Assembly (NCBI GenBank): GCA_030849805.1
Contig: JASANZ010002120.1
Coordinates: 1 to 48,958 of the forward strand
Reading direction: 5' to 3'
DNA from: Sergeia podlipaevii
Lineage: Eukaryota > Euglenozoa > Kinetoplastea > Trypanosomatida > Trypanosomatidae
Length of the DNA stretch: 48,958 nt
Positions 19,024 through 27,698 of the stretch are shown in pieces (position 1 is the first letter of the stretch; each line of letters begins with the position of its first letter). The notes under the pieces were generated by a model. That model searched no databases, was not told the origin of the DNA, and saw only the letters and a list, made by a program, of their open reading frames with translations. Both the position numbers and the translations under genes were made by a program.

Positions 19024-19455
19024 ATGTCCGGCAAGACTCTCGCTGACTACAAGGCCCCTTACCCCGAGCCCACCGCGGAGCAGAAGCGCTGTGTCATTTA
19101 CCTTAAGCCTCAGGAGGATGAGGACTTCAACTTCAAGCTCCAGCTGGCTCCAGGACGCGTAGAGTTGGTTGACGGCTGCAACCGCCACTTCATGGGTGGC
19201 ACCATCGAGGAGAAGACCATCCAGGGCTGGGGCTACACCTACTGGGTCGTCAATCTTGGCCCCACCGCCGGCACTCTCATGATGCCCCACGGCCCTAACG
19301 CTGAAAAGCGTCCGCGATTTGTAGAGATGCACAGCAGCAAGTTAATCCGCTACAACAGCAAGCTGCCTGTTGTGGTGTACGTGCCCAAGGATGCCGAGCT
19401 GCGCTATCGCATTTGGGGTTGCGGCTCTGCTGAGCAAACGGCCGCTGAGGAGTAG
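19024..19455 (+). CDS. ISP: Ecotin-family inhibitor of serine peptidases, copy 1
   Basis: The protein has 143 residues, the usual size of short trypanosomatid ISPs. It shows the ecotin signatures [37 protein letters not shown] and a final YRIW. By eye, Met86-Met87 line up with the P1-P1' reactive Met84-Met85 of E. coli ecotin. Ecotins block trypsin-fold (S1A) peptidases; trypanosomatids are reported to lack such enzymes, so host or vector enzymes are the expected targets. There is no signal peptide if ATG 19024 is the start. The in-frame extension upstream is T-rich and contains the presumed splice acceptor. The first 252 bases are identical to copy 4 except one, and the C-terminal half matches copy 3 (HGPNAE, RPRFV). 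Confidence 0.95.
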   Translation: MSGKTLADYKAPYPEPTAEQKRCVIYLKPQEDEDFNFKLQLAPGRVELVDGCNRHFMGGTIEEKTIQGWGYTYWVVNLGPTAGTLMMPHGPNAEKRPRFVEMHSSKLIRYNSKLPVVVYVPKDAELRYRIWGCGSAEQTAAEE

Positions 19456-20896
19456 TGGCTCTCTTTTTTAATGCGCGCATATATATATATATGTTTTCTT
19501 TTTTTTTTCTACTTTCTTTTGCTTTTATTATCATTATCATTACATTCCGCGCGTATTGTTTTAGCTTATGTTAATGGTTTTTATCTTCTCGTGTGTGTGT
19601 GTGTGCTATCATTACGCATGCGTGCCTGTTATTTACGTCCTTACTATCAATTGGCATTCCTTACAATTCTATTTTTTTTTTCGGGGATTTCTTCATATAT
19701 ATTTTTTGTTTTCTTCTTTTTCATTTGACGGGCTACCAATATATAAAAAGAAATAATGTGTGTGTGTGCGTGTGATGTCGTTTATCTATACACTAGTATT
19801 TATACTTATATTTATATACGCTGTTAGAGCTGTCTCTTTCTGTGTTTAAGAGTGCTGAATTGGTAATGCACACACACACACTGCAATCTTCTCAAGCGCG
19901 TTAGTGCGCGCTCCGAAAATAGAAAAGAAAGAGCTTGACAGACGTAGAGTAGAAAAAAAATGGGAGAAGAAAGGGGGCAGCGCTGGGATATTTAAAGAAA
20001 AATGGCAAAAGAATAAAGACGTATGGCTATATGGTTTTTTGTTAAACTTTTTAAAACAACTTTTGGTAGAGACTGTGAGCGTTAAAGCGCTTTTTGGTAA
20101 CGAATGAAAGAAAGAAAAAAGCCTTCCACTCACGCTAACGCGCAGCGGTTTGTCTTTTTGTTTTTGAAAGCATCGCGTGCTCTCCCTCTTTCTCTCTCCT
20201 ATTTTTTTTGGTAGAATTATATATGTTATTTTCTTCTCTTTTTTTGATAATATCGCTTGTCTCAATCTGTGTTTCTTTTTTCTTCTTTTTTTCTGTATTG
20301 AACAAGAACAGGAGGAGATTTTCTTCACCGCTTTTTTGATCTTCTTGTTTGTTTGTTTGTTTTTGGTGTCCCTCATTCGACAAAAATAAAAAGAAAATAC
20401 GAAGAAGGCAAAAACAAAAGTCAGTCAAGATGATTGTGGTGTTGAGAATGAAAGAAAGATGAGAAGGAGACGAAGGTCTTTTGACTTCCCTCTAACCTCT
20501 GTGTTAGTGGCGAGGGGGGCAGTATACTACATTATGAGAAACGGCGAAAAAGAGAAGAGAAAGCAATATTTAAAAAAAAATGCACACATAAGTAGCACCT
20601 GTGATTTTAAAAGATACTTTATAGGGTATATTGTCAGGTTACTGTATATGCATTGCGCTTAACACCTTTGCGTGGCGTGATCTTCTCAGACTTTTTTTTA
20701 TTATGAGAGATGTTTTCATTCATTTTTATTTTATTTTGATTTACTCTTCTTTTGTTTCTCTCTCCCTGTCTCTCTCTCTTTCTGCATTCTGTTTACTTCA
20801 ATCCCCTACCCATCAAAGAATATACTGTCATATTATTGCTTTTTTGTGTATTGCACTCATTTAAATCATCATTAAGAAAAAAAAAATTGCTTCAGT
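19456..20896. other. Intergenic spacer in the ISP array
   Basis: AT-rich, with TA and TG runs and long T tracts. Short open frames here are T- or K-rich and unlike the neighbouring genes in composition. I see no gene. Confidence 0.7.
20751..20818 (+). promoter_or_regulatory. Likely trans-splice acceptor for ISP copy 2
   Basis: A long C/T tract (about 20751-20808) is followed by CATCAAAG, with the AG at 20817-20818, leaving a 78-nt 5' UTR. A second AG directly before the ATG is too close to be the main site. Confidence 0.5.
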
Positions 20897-21325
20897 ATGT
20901 CCGGCAAGACCCTCGCTGACTACAAGGCCCCTTACCCCAAGCCCACCGCAGAGCAGAAGCGCGTTGTCATTTACCTTGACACCAAGGCTGATGAGGACCA
21001 GTACAAGATTCAGCTCATCCCCGGCCGTATGGAGATGACGGACGGCTGTAATAACTATTTTATGGGTGGAACCATCGAGGAGAAGACTATCCAGGGCTGG
21101 GGCTACTCCTACTGGGTCGTCAATCTTGGCCTCACTGCTTGCACTCTCATGATGGCCATCGGCGACGCAGCTCAAGGACGTCGTCGTTTTGTTTCTATGA
21201 ACAACGATGAGCTGATCCGCTACAACAGCAAGCTGCCTATTGTGGTGTTCGTGCCCAAGGATGCCGAGCTCCACTACAAGATCTGGAGTGTCTCTGGGGT
21301 AGAAATTCCTGCCAAGCAGGAGTAG
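20897..21325 (+). CDS. ISP: Ecotin-family inhibitor of serine peptidases, copy 2
   Basis: The protein has 142 residues. Ecotin features are DGCNNYFMGG, GWGYSYWVVN and [13 protein letters not shown], with the presumed reactive Met85-Met86 followed by Ala-Ile-Gly. The N-terminal half ([17 protein letters not shown]) matches copy 3 and the C-terminal half ([18 protein letters not shown]) matches copy 4. It is the most diverged of the four. Pro-Thr-Ala-Gly before the reactive site reads Leu-Thr-Ala-Cys here, so it has a second cysteine three residues before P1. The extracellular or cytosolic setting is not shown by the sequence, as there is no signal peptide. Confidence 0.95.
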   Translation: MSGKTLADYKAPYPKPTAEQKRVVIYLDTKADEDQYKIQLIPGRMEMTDGCNNYFMGGTIEEKTIQGWGYSYWVVNLGLTACTLMMAIGDAAQGRRRFVSMNNDELIRYNSKLPIVVFVPKDAELHYKIWSVSGVEIPAKQE

Positions 21326-22431
21326 GATAATACAGTTGAGACAAAGAAATATATATATAAGAGAAATATGGACAACAAAGAAGGAAAGGAAAGAAAAGAA
21401 AAAAAAAAAGAGGTAGAGATTGCTCGTTGCGCAGCATAGAGGCTCCGTCTTCTCCCCTCTCCCACACACAGATTTATGCATATATTGTTTTCAACTTTCA
21501 TTACTATTGTTGTTGTTGTTAATGCTAATACTATTTATGTTTCATGATTTTTTTTTTACAATAGCATTCTATCTATATATCTATCTATCTATCTAGATAT
21601 ATATATATATGGGAAGGTGTATGTGTAAGGGGAGTATAGTCTTATGACGTGAATAGGATGAAGAGATCTGTAGTGCAACCGCTAGTTTATTTTTTATTTT
21701 TTCTATTTTTGGCAGTAATTGCTACTGCGTTTTCCTTTCTTCCGTATTTTGTTGTGTGTGTGTGTTTTTTTTTTCTTTTTCTGTTATAGAAGTGTGTATT
21801 GTTTCTGTATCCGTTCGCGTGTTTGTGCGCGCACTTTTTTGAATATTTTTTTAAAAAAAATTGAAAGTGATAAATAGGCGTGACTTCCAGTCTTTTATAT
21901 GTAAGTATATGTCCTTTTATTTAAAATATTGTTGCAGGTTTTCTTTTTTATTTTAATGTACGGATCAGCTACTCTGCTAGAAGAATATATTCGCTTCCAC
22001 CCGTGTTTCTTTTCTTATTTCTTTTGTTCTCTTTCCTCGCTGCTATGAGTAAACATTTGACATAGTTAGTGAGGGACAAAAACTATCTATGACTGATATC
22101 AACAGTATAATTCGAAACGCTTACGTGTGTGTGCTTTTTTTTTCTATATTTATTGCTATTGTTTATTGCATGCATCTTTGCTCATTTTCTGAGTTGCAGT
22201 TTGTGATGAGGAGAAGCGGAAGCGGGGGGGTGCGTGTAGAAAACATATATATTGTTATGATTATTAATAACTATAGTTAGCACCAATTCGTTGAACAAGG
22301 AAGGGAAAAGAGAAGGAGAAAATGGCATCCCAACATCTTTGAATCATGTCCAGACACGCTTTGCACTCTGCGCTGCTGGGTAATGCAGCTGCGTGGCGCC
22401 GCTGCACACGCCGGCCAACATTATTCTCTCT

Positions 22432-22552
22432 ATTGCTGAGCTCCCACTTGACTATTTCTTCTTCTCTTTCCATCACCGCCCCATCCTTTCTCTTGCAGTT
22501 CTATTGCTACTCACAAACTCATTATTCACTAGCCAGTACGATCAACACAAAC
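22432..22552 (+). repeat. Conserved 121-bp leader block upstream of ISP copy 3
   Basis: This block matches 23871-23991 before copy 4, without gaps and with about 11 differences. It contains the polypyrimidine tract, splice acceptor and whole predicted 5' UTR. Confidence 0.9.
22461..22498 (+). promoter_or_regulatory. Likely trans-splice acceptor for ISP copy 3
   Basis: A C/T-rich tract ends in CTTGCAG (AG at 22497-22498). The 5' UTR would be 54 nt, the same length as for copy 4, and the site is conserved between the two copies. Confidence 0.75.
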
Positions 22553-22981
22553 ATGTCCGGCAAGACCCTCGCTGACTACAAGGCTCCTTACCCCGAGCCC
22601 ACCGCAGAGCAGAAGCGCTTTGTCATTTACCTTGACACCAAGGCTGATGAGGACCAGTACAAGATTCAGCTCATCCCCGGTCGCGTTGAAGAGGTCGACG
22701 GCTGCAATCATTACTTCATGGGTGGTAAGATCGAGGAGAAGACCATCCAGGGCTGGGGCTACACCTACTGGGTCGTCAATCTTGGCCCCACCGCCGGCAC
22801 TCTCATGATGCCCCACGGCCCTAACGCTGAAAGGCGTCCGCGATTTGTGGGGATGACGAGTCCTGAACTTATTCGCTACAACAGCAAACTGCCTGTTGTG
22901 GTGTTCGTGCCCACGAATGCTGAATTGCACTACAAGATTTGGAGCTGCACTGCCGACAGCATCTCCGCTACTGAGGAGTAA
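22553..22981 (+). CDS. ISP: Ecotin-family inhibitor of serine peptidases, copy 3
   Basis: The protein has 142 residues from ATG 22553, chosen because it lines up with all other copies and lies 54 nt after the conserved splice acceptor. It shows [20 protein letters not shown], the presumed reactive Met85-Met86 followed by Pro-His-Gly, and [13 protein letters not shown]. The N-terminal half is type [13 protein letters not shown] (as copy 2); the C-terminal half is type HGPNAE/RPRFV (as copy 1). An in-frame ATG at 22346 would add 69 residues, including a Leu/Ser-rich stretch, but it is upstream of the acceptor and so should be absent from the main mRNA. Confidence 0.95.
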   Translation: MSGKTLADYKAPYPEPTAEQKRFVIYLDTKADEDQYKIQLIPGRVEEVDGCNHYFMGGKIEEKTIQGWGYTYWVVNLGPTAGTLMMPHGPNAERRPRFVGMTSPELIRYNSKLPVVVFVPTNAELHYKIWSCTADSISATEE

Positions 22982-23870
22982 AATAGCAGCAATTACGGCT
23001 GTCAAGCAGGTGTCTCTCTCTCTCTCTCTTGAGTTAAGGGAGAGAGACTAAGTGTTCTCTTCTATCTTCTACATACATATTATATATATGTATTGCGTTC
23101 AACAGAAGAAAAATCTTTGGCGTCTTCTTATCTATTTATTATTTTATTGCTCTGTTATAATTAGTGCGGTCTATCAAGTCTTAGTATCGTATACATATTG
23201 TGATGCTCTTTATTTTCTTTTATTTTCTTTTTTTTTTTCTCTGCTGATTCACTCCATTAAAAAAGCAGTGTGTACGCGCATTAGCTGCGGAGAGAGCCGC
23301 GTCCATATGTGCTTTCATTGGTTGATCAATAAGAGGAAGCAAACTATCCTCAAAAGACGAATTTTAAAAAAAAAAAAATGCCGAAAGATATATCTAAGAA
23401 GCGATGGGAAACCAGCGAAATAGAACCACTGTGAACCTGTGCCACTTGTGAAAAAGGAGAGCACTGCAATAGTGTGAAGCACAGCAAGAGGAGGAAAATG
23501 ACAGTAGAGAAACGATAATCAACGTAGAGAACTGCCGCGTCCAAGGTAGCGTTCATATTCTTTTTTTTTCGTACTATACACTTGTTTGTTTGTACTCTTC
23601 TCATCATTACGTATCTGTTTATTATTATCATTATTATTATTATCTCATGAAAGCGCACGTCTACTTGCTTCCTTGATATCTCCGCACACATCAACAACAC
23701 CACATATACGGGGCATCTTCATCTCCGGCAAAACTACATTTTTCTCTCTTTCTTATACAGCTGTACGCCCGGCACTGCATCCCATGCTTCATGTATCAGT
23801 GCAACATTTCACATACAGGTAGCATATTTCTTGAAATGAATATTTTCTTCAAAAAAAAAGAATCACTTTC

Positions 23871-23991
23871 ATTGCTGAGCTCCCACTTCACTCTTTCCTC
23901 TTCTCTTTCCATCACCGCCTTGCCTTTTCTCTTGCAGTTCTATTGCTACTCACAAACTCATTATTCACTAGCCAGTGCAATCAACACTAAC
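23871..23991 (+). repeat. Conserved 121-bp leader block upstream of ISP copy 4
   Basis: Partner of the block at 22432-22552. The duplication ends abruptly on its 5' side at ATTGCTGAGC, and the sequence before that is unrelated in the two copies. Confidence 0.9.
23900..23937 (+). promoter_or_regulatory. Likely trans-splice acceptor for ISP copy 4
   Basis: A C/T-rich tract ends in CTTGCAG (AG at 23936-23937), with a 54-nt 5' UTR. Confidence 0.75.
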
Positions 23992-24426
23992 ATGTCCGGC
24001 AAGACCCTCGCTGACTACAAGGCCCCTTACCCCGAGCCCACCGCGGAGCAGAAGCGCTGTGTCATTTACCTTAAGCCTCAGGAGGATGAGGACTTCAACT
24101 TCAAGCTCCAGCTGGCTCCAGGACGCGTAGAGTTGGTTGACGGCTGCAACCGCCACTTCATGGGTGGCACCATCGAGGAGAAGACCATCCAGGGCTGGGG
24201 CTACACCTACTGGGTCGTCAATCTTGGCCCCACCGCCGGCACTCTCATGATGCCTATTGGCGATGCTGCCGAGAGGCGTCTCTGCTTTGTTTCTATGAAC
24301 AACGATGAGCTGATCCGCTACAACAGCAAGCTGCCTATTGTGGTGTACGTGCCCAAGGATGCCGAGCTGCGCTACAAGATCTGGAGTGTCTCTGGTGGCG
24401 ACAGCATCATGGCTACTGAGGAGTAG
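23992..24426 (+). CDS. ISP: Ecotin-family inhibitor of serine peptidases, copy 4
   Basis: The protein has 144 residues. The first 252 coding bases are identical to copy 1 except for one. Directly after the presumed reactive Met86-Met87 the sequence switches to the copy-2 type ([22 protein letters not shown]). It keeps [20 protein letters not shown] and a final YKIW. An in-frame ATG at 23791 would add 67 residues. Unlike copy 3, a pyrimidine tract with an AG at 23759-23760 lies before that ATG, so a minor extended isoform is conceivable. Confidence 0.95.
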   Translation: MSGKTLADYKAPYPEPTAEQKRCVIYLKPQEDEDFNFKLQLAPGRVELVDGCNRHFMGGTIEEKTIQGWGYTYWVVNLGPTAGTLMMPIGDAAERRLCFVSMNNDELIRYNSKLPIVVYVPKDAELRYKIWSVSGGDSIMATEE

Positions 24427-25760
24427 AAAGCGGAAGGAACAAAGAAAAAGTGGGGAGGGAAGGAGGACGCTGCCAACAGACACGCACACATAACAAAAAG
24501 AAAGAGTCAAAATGGTATGTGTAGCCTAGTTCACTACCTCTGCTGCTTTGTGTTTTTTGTTGTTTTCCTTTCTCTCTTTCTCTCTCTCTCTCTTTTCTTC
24601 TTTTTTTTTTTCGAAGGCCTTCATTTATTTATTGTTATTATTATCATTATACTCTAAATTTTGTTGTGCTTTCATTTCTATTTTTATTATTACTATTTAC
24701 TTTGCTCCTTTTTTGTTCCTCCTCTCTCCTTTCTAAATTTCCCTTCTTGCATGCATATTGTAATGCCATCATACACGTTGATCAAGGAAAAGAGAGATTA
24801 CTCCTACGAGAAGGAAAGAGGAGAGGAATAGAGAGAGAGAAATGGCGGTTGGAAAGAAAATCGTTGTAAGTGACAATATGCTACAATTCATGTATTATTG
24901 CTTTTTTTTTGGCGCGCACGTGCCGCTGCTCTACACGAAAGGAGGGGAAGAAATGATATATAGTTGCTGTAGTTGTCATAAATGTACTGGTTTTACTTTT
25001 CCTCTTTTTTATATATATTTATATATATATATACTACCTTTCGTTCTGCATAATCATTACTTGTTTTTTGAACCCCATTTGTTTGTTATTGTTATTAATC
25101 ATCATTAATATTTCTGTCTACATAATATGATTTACATAGCAATGCGGAGCAGTGATGAGGACAAGGTGGAGGGGCAGCGAAGGTTTTTTTTATCTTCCCC
25201 TTCTCTCATTTTCTGATTTGTTAGAAGGTGGTGGGGGGGGAACAAAAGTGATTCTACTCCGTAGAATTCTTTCCTTTATATATATAAAAAAAAAAATGGA
25301 AAAAAATATATAGGATGTGATAAGAAGCGTGCCCTTATATCCAGACTAATATGCATATATCTCATTGTGTGTCTGCTTTCCTTTTTTTTTCTCTTTTTTT
25401 TGTTTGTTTCTAATCGTGAACGAAAAGGAAAAAAAAAAGGAATTTCAATATTGATGGTATATATATACTTTTTTTTTTCCTTCTTCCTTTTTTTTTGTGC
25501 ATTTGTTTCTCTTTTTTTTTTTTCTTTACCTCTACAATACATACAGAAAAACGTGTTAGACAAAGCCCTCACGTTTAGCTGTGCTTGTGTTGGACTTAGC
25601 TTACTTTTTTATTTTTGATCTTTTTTTTTTCTTTTTGCAGAATCTTCTTGTATCTTTTTTTTCTTTCAAAAATAATTTTTTGTAGTTGGACTACACAACA
25701 TATATATATTTTCAAGAACAGCGCAACCTTCGTGGACAAAAACGAAAAAGGACATCCAGG
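24427..25760. other. Intergenic spacer before the ISP3-like gene
   Basis: AT-rich, with many T tracts and a T/A-rich stretch at about 25000-25035. I see no gene. Confidence 0.7.
25616..25640 (+). promoter_or_regulatory. Likely trans-splice acceptor for the ISP3-like gene
   Basis: A run of Ts then CTTTTTGCAG, with the AG at 25639-25640. This is one of the clearest acceptors in the window and leaves a 120-nt 5' UTR. Confidence 0.7.
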
Positions 25761-27113
25761 ATGACCTCTCTTGCCACCTGCAATATCCCCTTTCCTCAGG
25801 CCGCAAGCGGTCAGAAGCGCTTTGTGATATGTCCTCCTCCGCGCGAGGAGGACCAGGAGAGCAAGCACCTCCGCCTTCAAATTATCGTCGGTCGCTACGA
25901 CGCTGTTGATGACCCCGACACTTACCGCTACATGGGCACCATGGAGGAGGAGACTGTCAGCGGCTTTGGCGTTCCTTACTACGTCGTGAACTCGTTTGGA
26001 AAACTGGCACACAAGGGCGGCGCGCCGGAGGCTCCCCTCGACGCTGCCACCAACCGCTTTGTTCAGATGCTTGACATGAAGATGATCCGCTACAACAGCA
26101 AGGTCCCAGTTGTCGTGTACGTGCCCGAAGACGGCGAGGTGCGGTACAAGATCTGGAAGGATGAGCTTGGCAGGCTGCGCGATGGTGACGTGCTCACTCC
26201 TGCTACCCCCGCTAATCCACCCGCCCTCGCCTTTCGCTCCTTGGCTCCAGTGAACTCCTACCCACAGGAGGACCAGCGCTCTGCTATAAGCGCCAACGAG
26301 GACTCGAACGCTCAACGTCGCGGCTCAAAGCCCAAGAAGAAGAAGGAGAAGAACCGTGAGGTGAGCGAGGCGAATGTGTACCCGACCGAAGGAGCGAGCA
26401 ACACGCACGCCGCTGAGCCAGAGCCTGTGCCACGCCGCCGTCTCTCGTCTGTCGAAGATAGCGCACCTCGTGACGGCGACATGCGTCGTCGCATATCTTC
26501 CAGCAACGGCACCACCAGCACCAGTCATGCTCGTAGCACTGGCCTATCCGCTGTGGAGGATAAGAGCGAGCGCGTTGGCAATGGAGGGCTTACTGCGGTG
26601 CAAGACACCGCCAACTACCCAACCGCCCAGAAGGAGGGGGGTGTCCCACACCGTCTCTCCGCGGTGGAGGGCGACGACGGCTCCTCCGCGGCGGCGCTTG
26701 CTCGCTCCAATGGCAGCACTCATCATAGCAACAACAACAACAAGCCTCGTCGCCTCTCCAGTATAGAGTCTCGTGGCTCTGATGGCATTCATGTCATCCG
26801 CAGCGGTCCATTCGGCACAGAGGCGGACGCTCCCAACCGGTACGAGGCCAAGTCCCCGGTTAAGCGTCAGAAGTCCCGCACCCGCACCGGCTCCATCGCC
26901 GCCAGCGAGCACTCCGGTGGCAGCAGGCGTCAGTCTCTCGGCGAAGACTACGATCGCAAGCACGAAGAGAAGGCACGCGGCGTCTTACAGAGGCTGCGCG
27001 GCAGCAGCAAGGACGAAGAGGATGGTGGTGCACGCGAGGAAGCTGAGGTGACTCCGCAGTCTGCTACGAAGGAACAGAAGCACCCGAAGTCTACTGAGGT
27101 AGACCCATCCTAG
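25761..27113 (+). CDS. ISP3: ISP3-like ecotin-domain protein with long Ser/Arg-rich tail
   Basis: The protein has 450 residues. Residues 1 to about 135 are an ecotin domain with KRFVICPP, RYMGT, YYVVN, RYNSKVPVVVYVP and VRYKIWK. The rest is hydrophilic and probably disordered. It repeats a short motif of the form RLSSVED: RRLSSVED (about 26436), RRISSS, GLSAVED, GLTAVQD, RLSAVEG, RRLSSIES and RRQSLGED. Several match basophilic kinase sites (R-R-x-S). The length and position beside short ISPs fit the ISP3 type of Leishmania. The reactive Met-Met is absent: that stretch reads HKGGAPEAP and is slightly longer. The DGCN cysteine is also replaced. Peptidase inhibition by the classical site therefore looks unlikely. 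The ATG at 25761 is the first plausible start after the acceptor. Confidence 0.9.
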   Translation: MTSLATCNIPFPQAASGQKRFVICPPPREEDQESKHLRLQIIVGRYDAVDDPDTYRYMGTMEEETVSGFGVPYYVVNSFGKLAHKGGAPEAPLDAATNRFVQMLDMKMIRYNSKVPVVVYVPEDGEVRYKIWKDELGRLRDGDVLTPATPANPPALAFRSLAPVNSYPQEDQRSAISANEDSNAQRRGSKPKKKKEKNREVSEANVYPTEGASNTHAAEPEPVPRRRLSSVEDSAPRDGDMRRRISSSNGTTSTSHARSTGLSAVEDKSERVGNGGLTAVQDTANYPTAQKEGGVPHRLSAVEGDDGSSAAALARSNGSTHHSNNNNKPRRLSSIESRGSDGIHVIRSGPFGTEADAPNRYEAKSPVKRQKSRTRTGSIAASEHSGGSRRQSLGEDYDRKHEEKARGVLQRLRGSSKDEEDGGAREEAEVTPQSATKEQKHPKSTEVDPS

Positions 27114-27381
27114 ACTCATCCAAGGGAACGAAGTTTGAGGAGTTGTAGACGCTCTCAGAGAATAGAAAAAAAAAAAAGTGCGTGGGAGGTTTCACACATA
27201 CATATATAGAGAGAGGGAGGCAGTGGAGATAAGGAGGAGATCATTAAAGAGATGATGAATGAACAATAAACAGCGGTAGAGCGAAAAAAAAAAAAAAGTT
27301 TGAAGGAGCGAAGAGAGAAGTTCAACAGGCAAGAGAGAGAGAGCAGTGGAGGAAGAGGAGGAAGGTACATCTGTTTGTAGA

Positions 27382-27617
27382 AAGGGTCGACCACAACCTG
27401 CTTTGTTTTTTTTTCTTCAGATCGTTCTTGCTGCTGTGTCTGTCGTAAGGTGGAATTTGTAAGTCATACCCCTTCTCCTCTGTTCACTTCCTTTGTGGNA
27501 AGGGTCGACCACAACCTGCTTTGTTTTTTTTTTCTTCAGATCGTTCTTGCTGCTGTGTCTGTCGTAAGGTGGAATTTGTAAGTCATACCCCTTCTCCTCT
27601 GTTCACTTCCTTTGTGG
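27382..27617. repeat. 117/118-bp direct repeat separated by a single N (probable contig join)
   Basis: Bases 27382-27498 recur at 27500-27617. The only difference I see is one base in a T run (9 versus 10). The lone N at 27499 sits exactly between the copies. Two contig ends that overlap but were not merged, because of the homopolymer length difference, would look just like this. Confidence 0.9.
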
Positions 27618-27664
27618 TAGTAGTGTCCTCTTTGCTGCTGTTGTTGTTGATGGTTGGCTGCTTT

Positions 27665-27666
<2 letters not shown>

Positions 27667-27696
<30 letters not shown>
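27667..27696. repeat. TG dinucleotide repeat, 15 units
   Basis: Perfect TG run in the spacer directly after the assembly join. Confidence 0.95.

Positions 27697-27698
<2 letters not shown>

Larger units (their letters stand above)
21326..22552. other. Intergenic spacer in the ISP array
   Basis: AT-rich, with a CTAT/TA-rich microsatellite at about 21570-21610 and T tracts. A GC-richer patch at about 22345-22430 stands out and keeps a frame open into ISP copy 3. No independent gene is seen. Confidence 0.7.
22982..23991. other. Intergenic spacer in the ISP array
   Basis: AT-rich spacer. It holds a second candidate acceptor (TTATACAG, AG at 23759-23760) upstream of the conserved leader block, and an A run at about 23366-23378. 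No gene is seen. Confidence 0.7.

Noticed and set aside
20861..21481. Antisense open frames over each ISP gene
   Set aside because: They recur over all ISP copies simply because the ISP codon pattern leaves the opposite frame open; translations have no family features.
22346..22981. Treating the 211-codon frame as the main ISP copy 3 product
   Set aside because: The extension precedes a conserved CTTGCAG acceptor, and the [16 protein letters not shown] start is shared by all copies, so the short form is the likelier product. It is kept as a finding only.
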